DNA of 37,647 bases, taken from contig JAAAPH010000338.1 of NCBI GenBank assembly GCA_009908415.1, positions 1-37,647 of the forward strand, read 5' to 3'. Shown piece by piece: positions 17,711-25,273 of this stretch. The notes beneath the pieces were generated by a model. It worked only from the letters and a program-made list of their open reading frames with translations, did not search any database and was not told the DNA's origin. Every line of letters starts with the position of its first letter. The stretch's first letter is position 1. This stretch comes from Bacteroidota bacterium (GTDB lineage Bacteria; Bacteroidota; Rhodothermia; Rhodothermales; Salinibacteraceae). Both the position numbers and the translations under genes were made by a program.

Positions 17711-17737
17711 GCAGCACGTCGCCGACCAGACGCCCTG

Positions 17738-17767
17738 ACCCAGCCGCCTCCCGAGGGGGGCTGGGGT
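17738..17767. other. GC-rich hairpin in the divergent gntP / small-lipoprotein intergenic region
   Basis: CCCAGCC (17739-17745) pairs with GGCTGGG (17759-17765), and CCTC inside pairs with the run of G. No T-run flanks it in a terminator position. It lies between two divergently transcribed genes, so insulation or a regulatory role is more likely than termination. Confidence 0.35.
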
Positions 17768-17792
17768 TAGCGCGGAGGGCGAACGGATAGAC

Positions 17793-17822
17793 TTGCATCC
17801 GGTTCACAATCGGCCCTATACT
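17793..17822 (+). promoter_or_regulatory. Putative promoter of the small lipoprotein gene
   Basis: TTGCAT (17793-17798) and TATACT (17817-17822) are 18 bp apart. The -10 is close to the sigma70 consensus, and the region is markedly more AT-rich than the surrounding genes. Initiation near 17829 would give a leader of about 55 nt ending in a strong Shine-Dalgarno. Confidence 0.45.
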
Positions 17823-17884
17823 TACCCTTCATCGCACGTACTATCAACCGTCTGCACGATCCGGCCAACCAGTAAGGAGGGGGA

Positions 17885-18226
17885 ATGCAAGGTCACGGGA
17901 GGACGACACTGTTGGGAATCATGGTTGCTGCCCTATTCATTGCCGGCTGTGTCCAGCAGCGAACCATGCGCCGCGTTGAGCAGCATATTGCTCTCTATCA
18001 GCATCCGCCTCACATCGAAGTGGCTCTCCTGCGCGGCCAAGCTGCGCCCGGCATGAGCCCGGCCGACGTGCGGGTTGCCCTGGGGGATCCGCTTCGCGTT
18101 CAGCGGACCGGCCCGCTGTATGCCTTGCCCCTCGCCGAAGCGTATCGCGTGCGCCGATACGGTCGAATCGATACCGTGTGGGTCTTCTTCGACCGGGATA
18201 GTACCGTCGTGCTCGTCGAGCGTTGA
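17885..18226 (+). CDS. Small lipoprotein with SmpA/BamE-like fold
   Basis: The start is set by an exceptionally good Shine-Dalgarno (AAGGAGGGGG, a few bases before the ATG). The 113-aa product has a lipoprotein signal ending in the lipobox IAGC (Cys near 21). The mature part contains GMSPADVRVALGDPLRVQRTG and later DTVWVFFDRDSTVVLVER. A GMS/T-x-x-x-V-x-x-x-x-G-x-P start followed by a strand with aromatic residues is the usual SmpA/OmlA/BamE pattern, but the similarity is weak and by eye only. It is monocistronic, convergent with the 72-aa gene and unrelated to the sugar loci on either side. A true BamE role is not claimed. Confidence 0.75.
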   Translation: MQGHGRTTLLGIMVAALFIAGCVQQRTMRRVEQHIALYQHPPHIEVALLRGQAAPGMSPADVRVALGDPLRVQRTGPLYALPLAEAYRVRRYGRIDTVWVFFDRDSTVVLVER

Positions 18227-18256
18227 CCCTGCTCGCACGCCAGAGGTGCCTTCTGC

Positions 18257-18475
18257 TTAGGAACCCTCTGCTTCCAGGAAGTCGAGTTCATCGTACACGA
18301 GGTCGAGCTTCCGTTGGCTGCGCTTGATTTGCGCCTTGATGTGGGCGGCGCGCTCCGCGTCAAGCACCGCGTTCTTGCACAGGATCTCATCAAGTTGCAG
18401 CACGCGCTGTAACAGGCGGCTCAATTCGCGCTGATAGCGGCGCTGCCTGTAGTCTGATGTCATGTCGGGGCTCAT
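18257..18475 (-). CDS. 72-aa charged coiled-coil protein of unknown function
   Basis: The ORF encodes a small, highly charged, fully helical-looking protein (QRELSRLLQRVLQLDEILCKN, then AHIKAQIKRSQRKLDLVYDEL) with heptad-like hydrophobic spacing, probably a coiled-coil dimer. A second Met (MTSDY) four residues in is an alternative start. There is no signal peptide. It ends 30 bp from the end of the convergent lipoprotein gene. I do not recognise the family. The non-random heptad pattern and lack of a better ORF on the other strand support it being real. Confidence 0.55.
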   Translation of the reverse strand: MSPDMTSDYRQRRYQRELSRLLQRVLQLDEILCKNAVLDAERAAHIKAQIKRSQRKLDLVYDELDFLEAEGS

Positions 18476-18848
18476 TGGTGGGAAGAAAGCCTGGACGTCA
18501 TCAGTTTTCGGAGAGGGCGCGCCGGGTCTTTAGCACCCTTCTTCTTGGCAGAAGTGTGAGAATGTTGATGGGGAACGCCTCCCCTGGACGCTTGAGGAGT
18601 GAGGAGAATACCCTTTTTAACATCATTGCGCAGCGTAAAGGCGGTATGGCTGGAGGGCAATCGTCGGAAAGGAAAACAGCGCTGGAGGGCCGCACGGTCT
18701 TTGGGTTCACATTCAAGGCGCTGTGTCGTACTCTGTACGCTAATCCGTCGGGTACGCCGTATGGACCGGCGCGTCCGTGGCGCGTCTTCCGAGCGACGCG
18801 GATTCCTGCATACTGTACGGCCCCACCCATTGCCCCCAGGTTGAGCCG
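18476..18848 (+). other. 373-bp intergenic region upstream of fucP
   Basis: The region separates the divergent 72-aa gene and fucP and must hold both promoters. ORFs called across it have no recognisable content. A small GGGGA/TCCCC inverted repeat is present near 18571-18585. The fucP promoter candidate is listed separately. No RNA gene was recognised. Confidence 0.4.
18706..18734 (+). promoter_or_regulatory. Candidate fucP promoter
   Basis: TTCACA (18706-18711) and TACTCT (18729-18734) are separated by exactly 17 bp; the -10 keeps only the three most conserved positions. It would start transcription about 108 nt before the fucP ATG at 18849. This is a weak match, offered because of spacing and position. 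Confidence 0.28.
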
Positions 18849-20183
18849 ATGAACGAAACGTCCGACGAGCCGGTGGCTTCCGTCGCTGCCTCCAAGCCGC
18901 CCGTGGTGCCGCGCCGCATGCTGTGGCCTTTCATCTTGCTGACGAGTTGCTTTGCGCTGTGGGGGTTGGCCAACAACATGACCGATACGCTTCTGGCAGC
19001 GTTCAAGCGCATCCTGAGCATGTCGGACTTTCAGACCTCGTGGGTGCAGGTCGCCTTCTATGGTGCGTACGGGGGCCTCGCGCTTCCGGCGGCGCTGTTC
19101 ATCCGGAGGTACACGTACAAGGCAGGCGTACTGCTCGGACTGGGCCTGTTTGTCGTTGGGGCGCTGCTGTTCTACCCGGCGAGCATCACGATGAACTACT
19201 TGCATTTTCTGGGGGCCCTCTACATCCTCGCCGGCGGCCTCTCGATCCTGGAGACGAGCGCGAACCCGTTTATCATTTCACTCGGCCCGGCGGCGACGGG
19301 GACGCAGCGGCTCAACCTGGCGCAGTCGTTCAACCCGCTCGGTTCCATCACGGGCGTCTTTCTCAGCCAGGTGTTCATTCTGTCCAACCTCAACCGGTCC
19401 ACCGCCCAGGAGCGGGCGCAGATGTCCGCGGAGCAGCTGCAGGCGATCCAGTCGGCCGAGCTGACGGCCGTCATGGGGCCGTATGTGGGCGTGGCCGTCG
19501 TGCTCGTCGTGGTCTGGGCGATGATCGCCGCCACCGATATGCCGGACGATTCGGATCGGACCCGCCAGATCAGTCTGTGGGCTACGCTGAAGCGGCTCGT
19601 CCGCCTCAAGCACTACCTGGGCGGCGTGGTCGCGCAGTTTTTCTACGTGGGCGCCCAGATCGGCGTATGGTCGTTCACCATCCGCTACGTGATGGACGAG
19701 CTGGGCCACACCGAAGCCCAGGCGGCCAGCTACTACATCGCGGCCTTGGTGCTCTTTACCGTCTCCCGGTTTCTCTGCACGTGGCTGATGAACTACGTCA
19801 AGTCCAGCACGATGCTGACGGTGCTGTCGGGCCTGGCCATTGTGCTGACGGCGGTCGTCATGCTGGGGGGCGGATACGTGGGGGTCATCGCGCTCATCGG
19901 CATCTCGGGATGCATGTCGCTGATGTTTCCGACCATCTTCGGGCTGGCCGTGCGCGGCCTGGGCGAAGATGCCAAGATCGGCGGCTCGGGGCTGATTATG
20001 GCCATCCTGGGCGGGGCGGCCCTGCCGGCCGTACAGGGGCTCATCTCGGATGCCACCGGCAGCATCAACCTGGCGTACGCGGTGCCGCTGATCTGCTTCG
20101 TCGTGGTGGCGCTCTACGGGCTTTTCTTCCTCGTCTTCGCCGAGCGGGTCGATCCGTCGGCGCCCGCCGGGCCGGCGTCGTGA
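18849..20183 (+). CDS. fucP: L-fucose:H+ symporter (FucP family, MFS)
   Basis: This inner-membrane major-facilitator permease imports L-fucose with protons. The ATG at 18849 (MNETSDEP) is preferred over 18777, which only adds a non-conserved tail; it gives 444 aa, near the family's ~440. FucP features include FILLTSCFALWGLANNMTDTLL in TM1, the FQTSWVQVAFYGAYGG block, SILETSANPFIISLGP near residue 145 and RLNLAQSFNPLGSITG. About 12 hydrophobic segments are visible. Five catabolic genes that match the oxidative L-fucose route follow immediately, so L-fucose is the likely substrate, although relatives carry other sugars. Confidence 0.92.
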   Translation: MNETSDEPVASVAASKPPVVPRRMLWPFILLTSCFALWGLANNMTDTLLAAFKRILSMSDFQTSWVQVAFYGAYGGLALPAALFIRRYTYKAGVLLGLGLFVVGALLFYPASITMNYLHFLGALYILAGGLSILETSANPFIISLGPAATGTQRLNLAQSFNPLGSITGVFLSQVFILSNLNRSTAQERAQMSAEQLQAIQSAELTAVMGPYVGVAVVLVVVWAMIAATDMPDDSDRTRQISLWATLKRLVRLKHYLGGVVAQFFYVGAQIGVWSFTIRYVMDELGHTEAQAASYYIAALVLFTVSRFLCTWLMNYVKSSTMLTVLSGLAIVLTAVVMLGGGYVGVIALIGISGCMSLMFPTIFGLAVRGLGEDAKIGGSGLIMAILGGAALPAVQGLISDATGSINLAYAVPLICFVVVALYGLFFLVFAERVDPSAPAGPAS

Positions 20184-20200
20184 CGTGAAGGTCGCCCCGG

Positions 20201-20215
20201 GGCGCGTACCGCGCC
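20201..20215. terminator. Small GC hairpin between convergent fucP and FAH-family genes
   Basis: GGCGCG-TAC-CGCGCC is a perfect 6-bp stem with a 3-nt loop in the 82-bp gap between two convergent genes. There is no T-run on either side. Position favours a bidirectional transcript end, but the sequence support is modest. Confidence 0.28.
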
Positions 20216-20265
20216 GGAGGGTCGCCGGGCGGCCACCGACGGCCACGTTGGGGACCCATGCGCCC

Positions 20266-21120
20266 CTAGCTCGACGGCCGGATGCGCTGCTGCGCCTGGC
20301 CGAGCCCGTCGATGCCCAGCTCCACGACATCGCCCGGTTTGAGGTACTGCGGCGGGTCCAGGCCGAGGCCCACACCGGCCGGCGTCCCCGTCGAAATGAT
20401 GTCGCCGGGCAGCAGCGTCATGAACTGACTCAGGTAGCTGACGAGCGTCGGCACGCCAAACACCATGTTCGACGTCGAGCCTTGCTGCATGAACGTGCCG
20501 TTGACCGTCAGCCACATGTCGAGGTCGTGTACGTCCTCGATGCTGTCCCGCGGGGTGAGCACGGGACCCAGCGGCGCGAACGTGTCGCAGCTTTTGCCCT
20601 TCACCCACTGGCCGCCCCGTTCCAGCTGAAAGGCGCGCTCCGAGTAGTCGTTGTGGAGCAGGTAGCCGGCCACGTGATCCATGGCGTCCTCCTCACTCAC
20701 GTACGAGGCCTGCTGCCCGATCACGACGCCGAGTTCCACTTCCCAGTCGGTCTTGGTGCTGCCGCGCGGCAGGAATACGTCGTCGTTGGGGCCGGCGATG
20801 GCGCTCGTGGCCTTGAAGAAGATGACGGGCTCCTCCGGCAGGTCGTTGCCGGACTCGCGCGCGTGATCTTCGTAGTTGAGCCCGATGCAGACGATCTTGC
20901 TGGGGCGGGCCAGCGGCGGCCCGAGCCGTGCGGCGTCCGGGAGGGTGGGGGCCGTGTCAGCGTTCGCATCGCACCATGCACGCAGGCGCGTGAGGCCGTC
21001 CCCGCCGAAGAACGACGCATCGTACTCGGAGAAGGCGGCGGAGACGTCGATGCGTCGGCCGTCGTCGAGGAGCACGCCGGGTTGTTCGTCGCCCGGCGCA
21101 CCGAATCGGATCAGTTGCAT
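20266..21120 (-). CDS. FAH-family 2,4-diketo-3-deoxy-L-fuconate hydrolase
   Basis: The 284-aa cytoplasmic protein is a fumarylacetoacetate-hydrolase-fold enzyme: IVCIGLNYEDHARESG near residue 75, PVIFFKATSAIAGP, the metal-binding DWEVELGVVIG block, YLLHNDYSERAFQ, GKSCDTFAPLGP and the C-terminal ISTGTPAGVG. In the oxidative L-fucose pathway the FAH enzyme splits 2,4-diketo-3-deoxy-L-fuconate into pyruvate and L-lactate. All the other steps of that pathway are encoded beside it, which is the reason for the specific call; the fold alone would also allow other acylpyruvase substrates. It is downstream of, and 15 bp from, the SDR gene on the same strand. Confidence 0.85.
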   Translation of the reverse strand: MQLIRFGAPGDEQPGVLLDDGRRIDVSAAFSEYDASFFGGDGLTRLRAWCDANADTAPTLPDAARLGPPLARPSKIVCIGLNYEDHARESGNDLPEEPVIFFKATSAIAGPNDDVFLPRGSTKTDWEVELGVVIGQQASYVSEEDAMDHVAGYLLHNDYSERAFQLERGGQWVKGKSCDTFAPLGPVLTPRDSIEDVHDLDMWLTVNGTFMQQGSTSNMVFGVPTLVSYLSQFMTLLPGDIISTGTPAGVGLGLDPPQYLKPGDVVELGIDGLGQAQQRIRPSS

Positions 21121-21135
21121 ATCGAAGGGAGTGGG

Positions 21136-21912
21136 TCAGGGTTTGAGGGTGGTGAAGCCGCCGTCGATCGGAAAGTTGGAGCCGGTGATGAAGCCGGCGG
21201 CGTCGGAGCTGAGATACAGGGCAAGATGCGCGATCTCCTCCGGCGTGCCCATGCGTCCGATGGGTTGGGTCTGGGAGAGCTGCTCGAACATCTCGTCCTG
21301 CCGGTCCGGATAGTTCTCCGCGAGGAAGCCGTCCACGAAGGGCGTGTGCACGCGGGCCGGAGCGATGCTGTTGCACCGGATGTTGTCGTCGAGGTAGTCG
21401 CAGGCCACCGAGTACGTCATCGTGAGCACGGCGCCCTTGCTCATCGAGTAGGCAAACCGGTCCGGGATGCCCACGGTGGACACGACAGAGGCGATGTTCA
21501 CGATGCTGCCGCCTCCGTCGTCTTTCATGAGGGGAATACTCGCGTGTAGGCCGTTGTACACGCCTTTGACGTTCACGCGGTAGATGCGGTCGAAGTCTTC
21601 TTCCGTCGTGCTTTCAACATCGCCAATGTGCGCCACGCCAGCATTGTTAATCAGCACGTCCACGCCGCCGAACGTCTGGGCGATGGCGTCGAAGGTCGCC
21701 TGGACGGCAGACTGGTCGCTCACGTCGCATTCGAAGAAGGCGGCCGATCCGCCGGCTGCGGTGATGCGCTCCACCGTTTCCGCGCCGGCGGTCGTGTCGA
21801 CGTCGAGCACGGCCACGTCGGCGCCCTGCTCGGCGAAGAGGTCGGCGATGGCGGCCCCGATGCCCGATCCACTGCCGGTAATGATGGCGGTCTGCCCGTC
21901 GAGCGAGTACAT
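21136..21912 (-). CDS. SDR dehydrogenase, probable 2-keto-3-deoxy-L-fuconate dehydrogenase
   Basis: The ATG at 21912 (MYSLDGQTAIITG) is the natural SDR start; the ORF extension to 21957 is discarded. The 258-aa protein has the NAD-binding TGSGSGIG motif, the NNAG motif (LINNAGVAHIG), the catalytic YxxxK (FAYSMSKGA) and the C-terminal FITGSNFPIDGGFT. Such classical SDRs oxidise the C4 hydroxyl of 2-keto-3-deoxy-L-fuconate. It is the first gene of a two-gene minus-strand unit with the FAH hydrolase that would use its product. A divergent promoter region separates it from the lactonase gene. The other SDR in this cluster is assigned to the first step; the two assignments could in principle be swapped. 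Confidence 0.82.
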   Translation of the reverse strand: MYSLDGQTAIITGSGSGIGAAIADLFAEQGADVAVLDVDTTAGAETVERITAAGGSAAFFECDVSDQSAVQATFDAIAQTFGGVDVLINNAGVAHIGDVESTTEEDFDRIYRVNVKGVYNGLHASIPLMKDDGGGSIVNIASVVSTVGIPDRFAYSMSKGAVLTMTYSVACDYLDDNIRCNSIAPARVHTPFVDGFLAENYPDRQDEMFEQLSQTQPIGRMGTPEEIAHLALYLSSDAAGFITGSNFPIDGGFTTLKP

Positions 21913-22017
21913 CGAATCTTGATTTCTAGGAGGGGAGCATGTACCATGCGCGTGCAAATGGTAACTCTAATTGCCTACAAATGCGAATAGCATGACGTGG
22001 GCACAACGCCGTCGCGG
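21913..22017. promoter_or_regulatory. Divergent promoter region of the L-fucose genes
   Basis: This 105-bp AT-richer gap separates the minus-strand SDR/FAH unit from the plus-strand lactonase/dehydrogenase/dehydratase unit, so both promoters and any shared operator should lie here. It contains the inverted repeat GCATG-TAC-CATGC (21937-21949) and a direct repeat CAAATG (about 21955 and 21979). Neither could be tied to a known regulator. No clear -10/-35 pair was fixed. Confidence 0.4.
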
Positions 22018-22896
22018 ATGCTTCCTTTTCCCCTGATCGACACGCATCTTCACCTCTGGGATCTGGAGCGCTTCGCGTACGAATGGGTGCGGGAAGAGGC
22101 CGTCCTCCATCAGACGCACGACCTCGACGCGTTCGACGCCGTCCGGAGTGACGAGGTCGCGGTGGAACGGATGGTCTTCGTCGAGTGCACCGTCGCCTTC
22201 GACGATGCCGTCGCGCGCGACGAGGTGCGCTGGGTGCACCAGCTTGCCGAGCACGACGCGCGGCTGCAGGGCATTGTGGCGCATGCGTCGCTGGAGCGCG
22301 GCGCGGCCGTCCATTCCCACATCGAATGGCTCGCCGACCAGCCGCTCGTGCGCGGCGTGCGGCGTCTCCTACAGGACGAGCCGGATCCGGACTTCTGCCT
22401 GCAGCCGTCGTTCGTCGAGGGCGTGCAACGGCTGGCCGACTTCGACTTTACCTTCGACGTGTGCGTCTATCACCACCAGCTGCCGCAGGTCATCGAACTG
22501 GTCGATCAGTGCCCGGACGTGTCGTTCGTGCTCGACCACATCGGCAAGCCAGCGATCCGAGAGGGCCACCTGGACCCGTGGCGGGCGCACATCGACGCGC
22601 TGGCGGACCGCCCGAACGTGGTCTGCAAGGTCTCCGGCGTGCTCACCGAAGCCGACCCGGCGGCCTGGACGCCAGACGCCGTCCGGCCTTACCTGGAGCA
22701 TGCCATCGAGGCGTTCGGGTTCGACCGGGTCATGTTCGGCAGCGACTGGCCCGTATTGAAGCTGGCGAGCACGTATCCGGAATGGGTGCAGCTCGTGCGC
22801 GCCGTGGTCTATGATGCCTCGTCGGCCGAGCAGCACCAGCTCTTTCGGGGCACCGCCGAACGCGTGTATCGCCTCGGCGCCGCTGAAACCGCGTAA
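22018..22896 (+). CDS. L-fuconolactone hydrolase (amidohydrolase family 2)
   Basis: The ORF track begins at a GTG (21997), but the ATG at 22018 (MLPFPLIDTHLHLWDLERF) fits the family, placing the HxH metal motif at residues 10-12. The 292-aa protein shows DTHLHLWD, VFVECTV, GVRRLLQDEPD, FVLDHIGKPAI and the catalytic Asp in FDRVMFGSDWPV. This subgroup of TIM-barrel amidohydrolases hydrolyses sugar lactones such as L-fucono-1,5-lactone or its isomer to the acid, the step between fucose dehydrogenase and fuconate dehydratase. The next gene encodes that dehydrogenase, a few bases downstream. The family is certain; the substrate is from context. Confidence 0.88.
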   Translation: MLPFPLIDTHLHLWDLERFAYEWVREEAVLHQTHDLDAFDAVRSDEVAVERMVFVECTVAFDDAVARDEVRWVHQLAEHDARLQGIVAHASLERGAAVHSHIEWLADQPLVRGVRRLLQDEPDPDFCLQPSFVEGVQRLADFDFTFDVCVYHHQLPQVIELVDQCPDVSFVLDHIGKPAIREGHLDPWRAHIDALADRPNVVCKVSGVLTEADPAAWTPDAVRPYLEHAIEAFGFDRVMFGSDWPVLKLASTYPEWVQLVRAVVYDASSAEQHQLFRGTAERVYRLGAAETA

Positions 22897-22922
22897 TCTG
22901 TTTGTCGGCTCCTTCTTCGTCG

Positions 22923-23687
22923 ATGCGTCTTCGAGACAAAACGGCCGTGATCACCGGAGCGGCGCTCGGCATCGGGCGGGCGTGCGCCGCGCGGTTTGCC
23001 GCCGAGGGCGCGCGCGTCGTCGTCGCGGACATCCGGCCTGAGGAGGGGCAGGCCGTTGCCGATGCGATCGAAGCGAAGGGCGGCGAGGCGCTCTTCGTAG
23101 AAACGGACGTGCGAAAGCGGGCCGACAACGAGCGGGCGATCGACACGTGTCTGGACGCGTTCGGGCGCCTCGACATCCTGTTTTGCAACGCGGGCGTGAC
23201 GCTCCCCAAGCGCCTTCCGGAGAGTTCGGACGAGGAGATCGACCGCGTGCTGGACGTCAACGTGAAGGCGCTCCTGTACGCAGCGCGCTACGCCCTCCCC
23301 ATCATGGAAGACCAGCCGGATCGGGGGGCGATGCTCTTCACGGCGAGCAAGACGGGGCTCGTCGCCCAGAAGAACTCCCCCGTGTACTGCGCCTCGAAAG
23401 GGGCGGCCGTCCTGCTGGCGAAGGCCCTCGCGCTCGACTATGCCGAGGCCGGCATCCGCGTCAACGCGCTGTGCCCCGGCATCATCGACACGCCCATGCT
23501 GGAGCGCTTCGCCGAGGCGATGCCCGACCCGGCGGCCGCGTGGCAGGCGTACAGCGCGGCGCAGCCGATGGGCCGGCTCGGCACGCCCGAGGAGTGTGCC
23601 GATGCGGCCCTCTGGCTCGTCTCGAACGAGGCCACGTTCGTCACCGGCGTGGCCCTTCCCATCGATGGCGGATTCACGGCGATGTAG
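22923..23687 (+). CDS. SDR dehydrogenase, probable L-fucose 1-dehydrogenase
   Basis: The ATG at 22923 (MRLRDKTAVITG) is preferred; the ORF start at 22902 would be a TTG. The 254-aa classical SDR has TGAALGIGRA for NAD(P) binding, CNAGV (FCNAGVTLP), the catalytic YCASK (YxxxK), and FVTGVALPIDGGFTAM at the C-terminus. In SDR-type oxidative fucose pathways this enzyme oxidises L-fucose to the lactone. It is 26 bp after the lactonase and 118 bp before the dehydratase, so the plus-strand unit carries steps one to three. Some bacteria use an aldo-keto reductase for this step instead; none is present here. Confidence 0.82.
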   Translation: MRLRDKTAVITGAALGIGRACAARFAAEGARVVVADIRPEEGQAVADAIEAKGGEALFVETDVRKRADNERAIDTCLDAFGRLDILFCNAGVTLPKRLPESSDEEIDRVLDVNVKALLYAARYALPIMEDQPDRGAMLFTASKTGLVAQKNSPVYCASKGAAVLLAKALALDYAEAGIRVNALCPGIIDTPMLERFAEAMPDPAAAWQAYSAAQPMGRLGTPEECADAALWLVSNEATFVTGVALPIDGGFTAM

Positions 23688-23805
23688 AGCGGGGCGGGGG
23701 GCGAATAGCCAAGGCTTCGCCACGCGTAACACACGCTTGCGCCATCCCCGATTCGGAAGAGGCCAGCAAGGTTTACGAGTTGAACCCACACCAGCCGACG
23801 CTCCC

Positions 23806-25116
23806 ATGCCCATCACCATCACCGACTGCACAGTCCATGACATCCGGTTTCCCACGTCGCGCACCCTCGACGGCTCGGACGCCATGCACACCGACCCCGA
23901 CTACTCGGCTGCCTACGTCGTGCTGCACACGAGCGGCGCCGGGGGGGCAGAAGGGCACGGGCTGGCCTTCACCATCGGGCGGGGCAATGAGCTCTGCGTC
24001 GCGGCCATCGAGTCGCTGGCGCCGCTTGTGGTCGGCCAGACGCTGGAGGCGATCACGGCCGATATGGCGGGCTTCTGGCGCACGCTCACCAGCGACAGCC
24101 AGCTCCGGTGGGTTGGGCCCGAGAAGGGGGTCATCCATCTGGCCACGGCTGCGCTCGTGAACGCCGTGTGGGACCTGTATGCGAAGGGGGAAGGCAAGCC
24201 CCTCTGGAAGCTGCTCGTCGACATGACGCCCGACGAGCTCGTGGCCTGTATCGACTTCCGCTACATCACCGATGCGATCACGCCGGAGGAGGCGCGAGCC
24301 CTTCTGGAGCGACGCGCCGCCACCCGCGACGAGCGGGAGGCCGAGCTCCGACGCACCGGCTACCCCGCATACACGACCTCGGTGGGCTGGCTCGGCTACG
24401 CCGACGACCGCATCCGCCAGCGGTGCCGCGAAGGGCTGGAGGCGGGATGGACGCACTTCAAGCTCAAGGTGGGCGCTGACCTTGACGACGACCGACGTCG
24501 GGCCGCGCTCATCCGTGAGGCGATCGGCCCGGACCGCTACCTCATGATGGACGCCAATCAGCGCTGGGGGGTGGACGAAGCCATCGCGTACATGGAGGCA
24601 TTGGCGGAATTTGATCCGTGGTGGATCGAGGAGCCCACGAGTCCGGATGACGTGCTCGGGCACGCCGCCATCGCCGAGGCCATTGCGCCGATCGGCGTGG
24701 CGACGGGCGAGCAGTGCCAGAATCGCGTCCTCTTCAAGCAATTCCTGCAGGCCGGGGCGATCGATTTCTGCCAGATCGATAGCTGCCGCCTGGGGGGCGT
24801 GAACGAGGTGTTAGCCGTTCTGCTCATGGCGGCGAAGTTCGACGTCCCGGTGTGCCCGCACGCGGGTGGTGTGGGACTGTGCGAGCATGTCCAGCATCTT
24901 GCGATGGTCGACTATATCGCTGTGAGCGCGTCGCTGGACCGGCGCATCGTCGAGTACGTCGACCACCTCCACGAGCACTTCGTCGATCCCGTCACCATCC
25001 GCGACGGGCACTACATGCCCCCGACGGCGCCCGGATACAGCATCACGATGAAGCCCGAGAGCCGCCGTCGATTTGCCTACCCCGACGGCCCCGTGTGGTC
25101 AGAGGGGGCGGCGTGA
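23806..25116 (+). CDS. L-fuconate dehydratase (enolase superfamily, mandelate racemase subgroup)
   Basis: The enzyme dehydrates L-fuconate to 2-keto-3-deoxy-L-fuconate. The ATG at 23806 (MPITITDCTVHDIRFPTSR) is chosen because this N-terminus matches the fuconate dehydratase capping domain; the listed ORF from 23440 overlaps the SDR gene. Key sites in the 436-aa protein are the KxK base motif (FKLKVG) near 220, metal ligands in MMDANQRW, EEPTSPDD and GEQ, and the His base in CPHAGGVGLCEHVQHL. The terminal stretch RIVEYVDHLHEHFVDP and GHYMPPTAPGYSITMKPES is characteristic of this specific enzyme (ENOSF1/FucD type), not just of the superfamily. This is the strongest single marker for the pathway. 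Confidence 0.94.
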   Translation: MPITITDCTVHDIRFPTSRTLDGSDAMHTDPDYSAAYVVLHTSGAGGAEGHGLAFTIGRGNELCVAAIESLAPLVVGQTLEAITADMAGFWRTLTSDSQLRWVGPEKGVIHLATAALVNAVWDLYAKGEGKPLWKLLVDMTPDELVACIDFRYITDAITPEEARALLERRAATRDEREAELRRTGYPAYTTSVGWLGYADDRIRQRCREGLEAGWTHFKLKVGADLDDDRRRAALIREAIGPDRYLMMDANQRWGVDEAIAYMEALAEFDPWWIEEPTSPDDVLGHAAIAEAIAPIGVATGEQCQNRVLFKQFLQAGAIDFCQIDSCRLGGVNEVLAVLLMAAKFDVPVCPHAGGVGLCEHVQHLAMVDYIAVSASLDRRIVEYVDHLHEHFVDPVTIRDGHYMPPTAPGYSITMKPESRRRFAYPDGPVWSEGAA

Positions 25117-25147
25117 TGCCGACCGACCGGGCGCGTGTGAAGATCTC

Positions 25148-25176
25148 TTGATGATGAGTGCGCGCTTTGCTATCAT
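25148..25176 (+). promoter_or_regulatory. Probable sigma70-like promoter upstream of the lacI-type gene and iol operon
   Basis: TTGATG (25148-25153) and TATCAT (25171-25176) are separated by 17 bp, the best promoter match in the window. It lies 32 bp after the fuconate dehydratase stop and about 100 bp before the regulator ATG at 25274. Initiation would fall near 25183, inside the palindrome listed next. Confidence 0.55.
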
Positions 25177-25179
25177 GGC

Positions 25180-25195
25180 GTGCACACGTGTGCAC
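25180..25195. promoter_or_regulatory. Perfect 16-bp palindrome, probable LacI-family operator
   Basis: GTGCACACGTGTGCAC is a perfect 16-bp palindrome with a central CG, the usual symmetry of LacI-family operators. It starts 4 bp after the -10 element, covering the expected transcription start, where a bound repressor would block initiation. The first downstream gene encodes a LacI-family regulator, so autoregulation and control of the iol genes behind it are likely. Confidence 0.6.
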
Positions 25196-25273
25196 TCTGC
25201 TCGCCATTACCTGGATGTCCGGCGCCGTACCGCCGGAGCCGATCCGGGCCCAATAGCCGCCACGCCGCCCTTC

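Noticed and set aside
21939-21995. 18-codon ORF with a good Shine-Dalgarno-like AGGAGGGG in the fucose divergent region
   Set aside because: It is very short, has no conserved features, and overlaps the region expected to hold promoters; a leader peptide cannot be supported from sequence alone.
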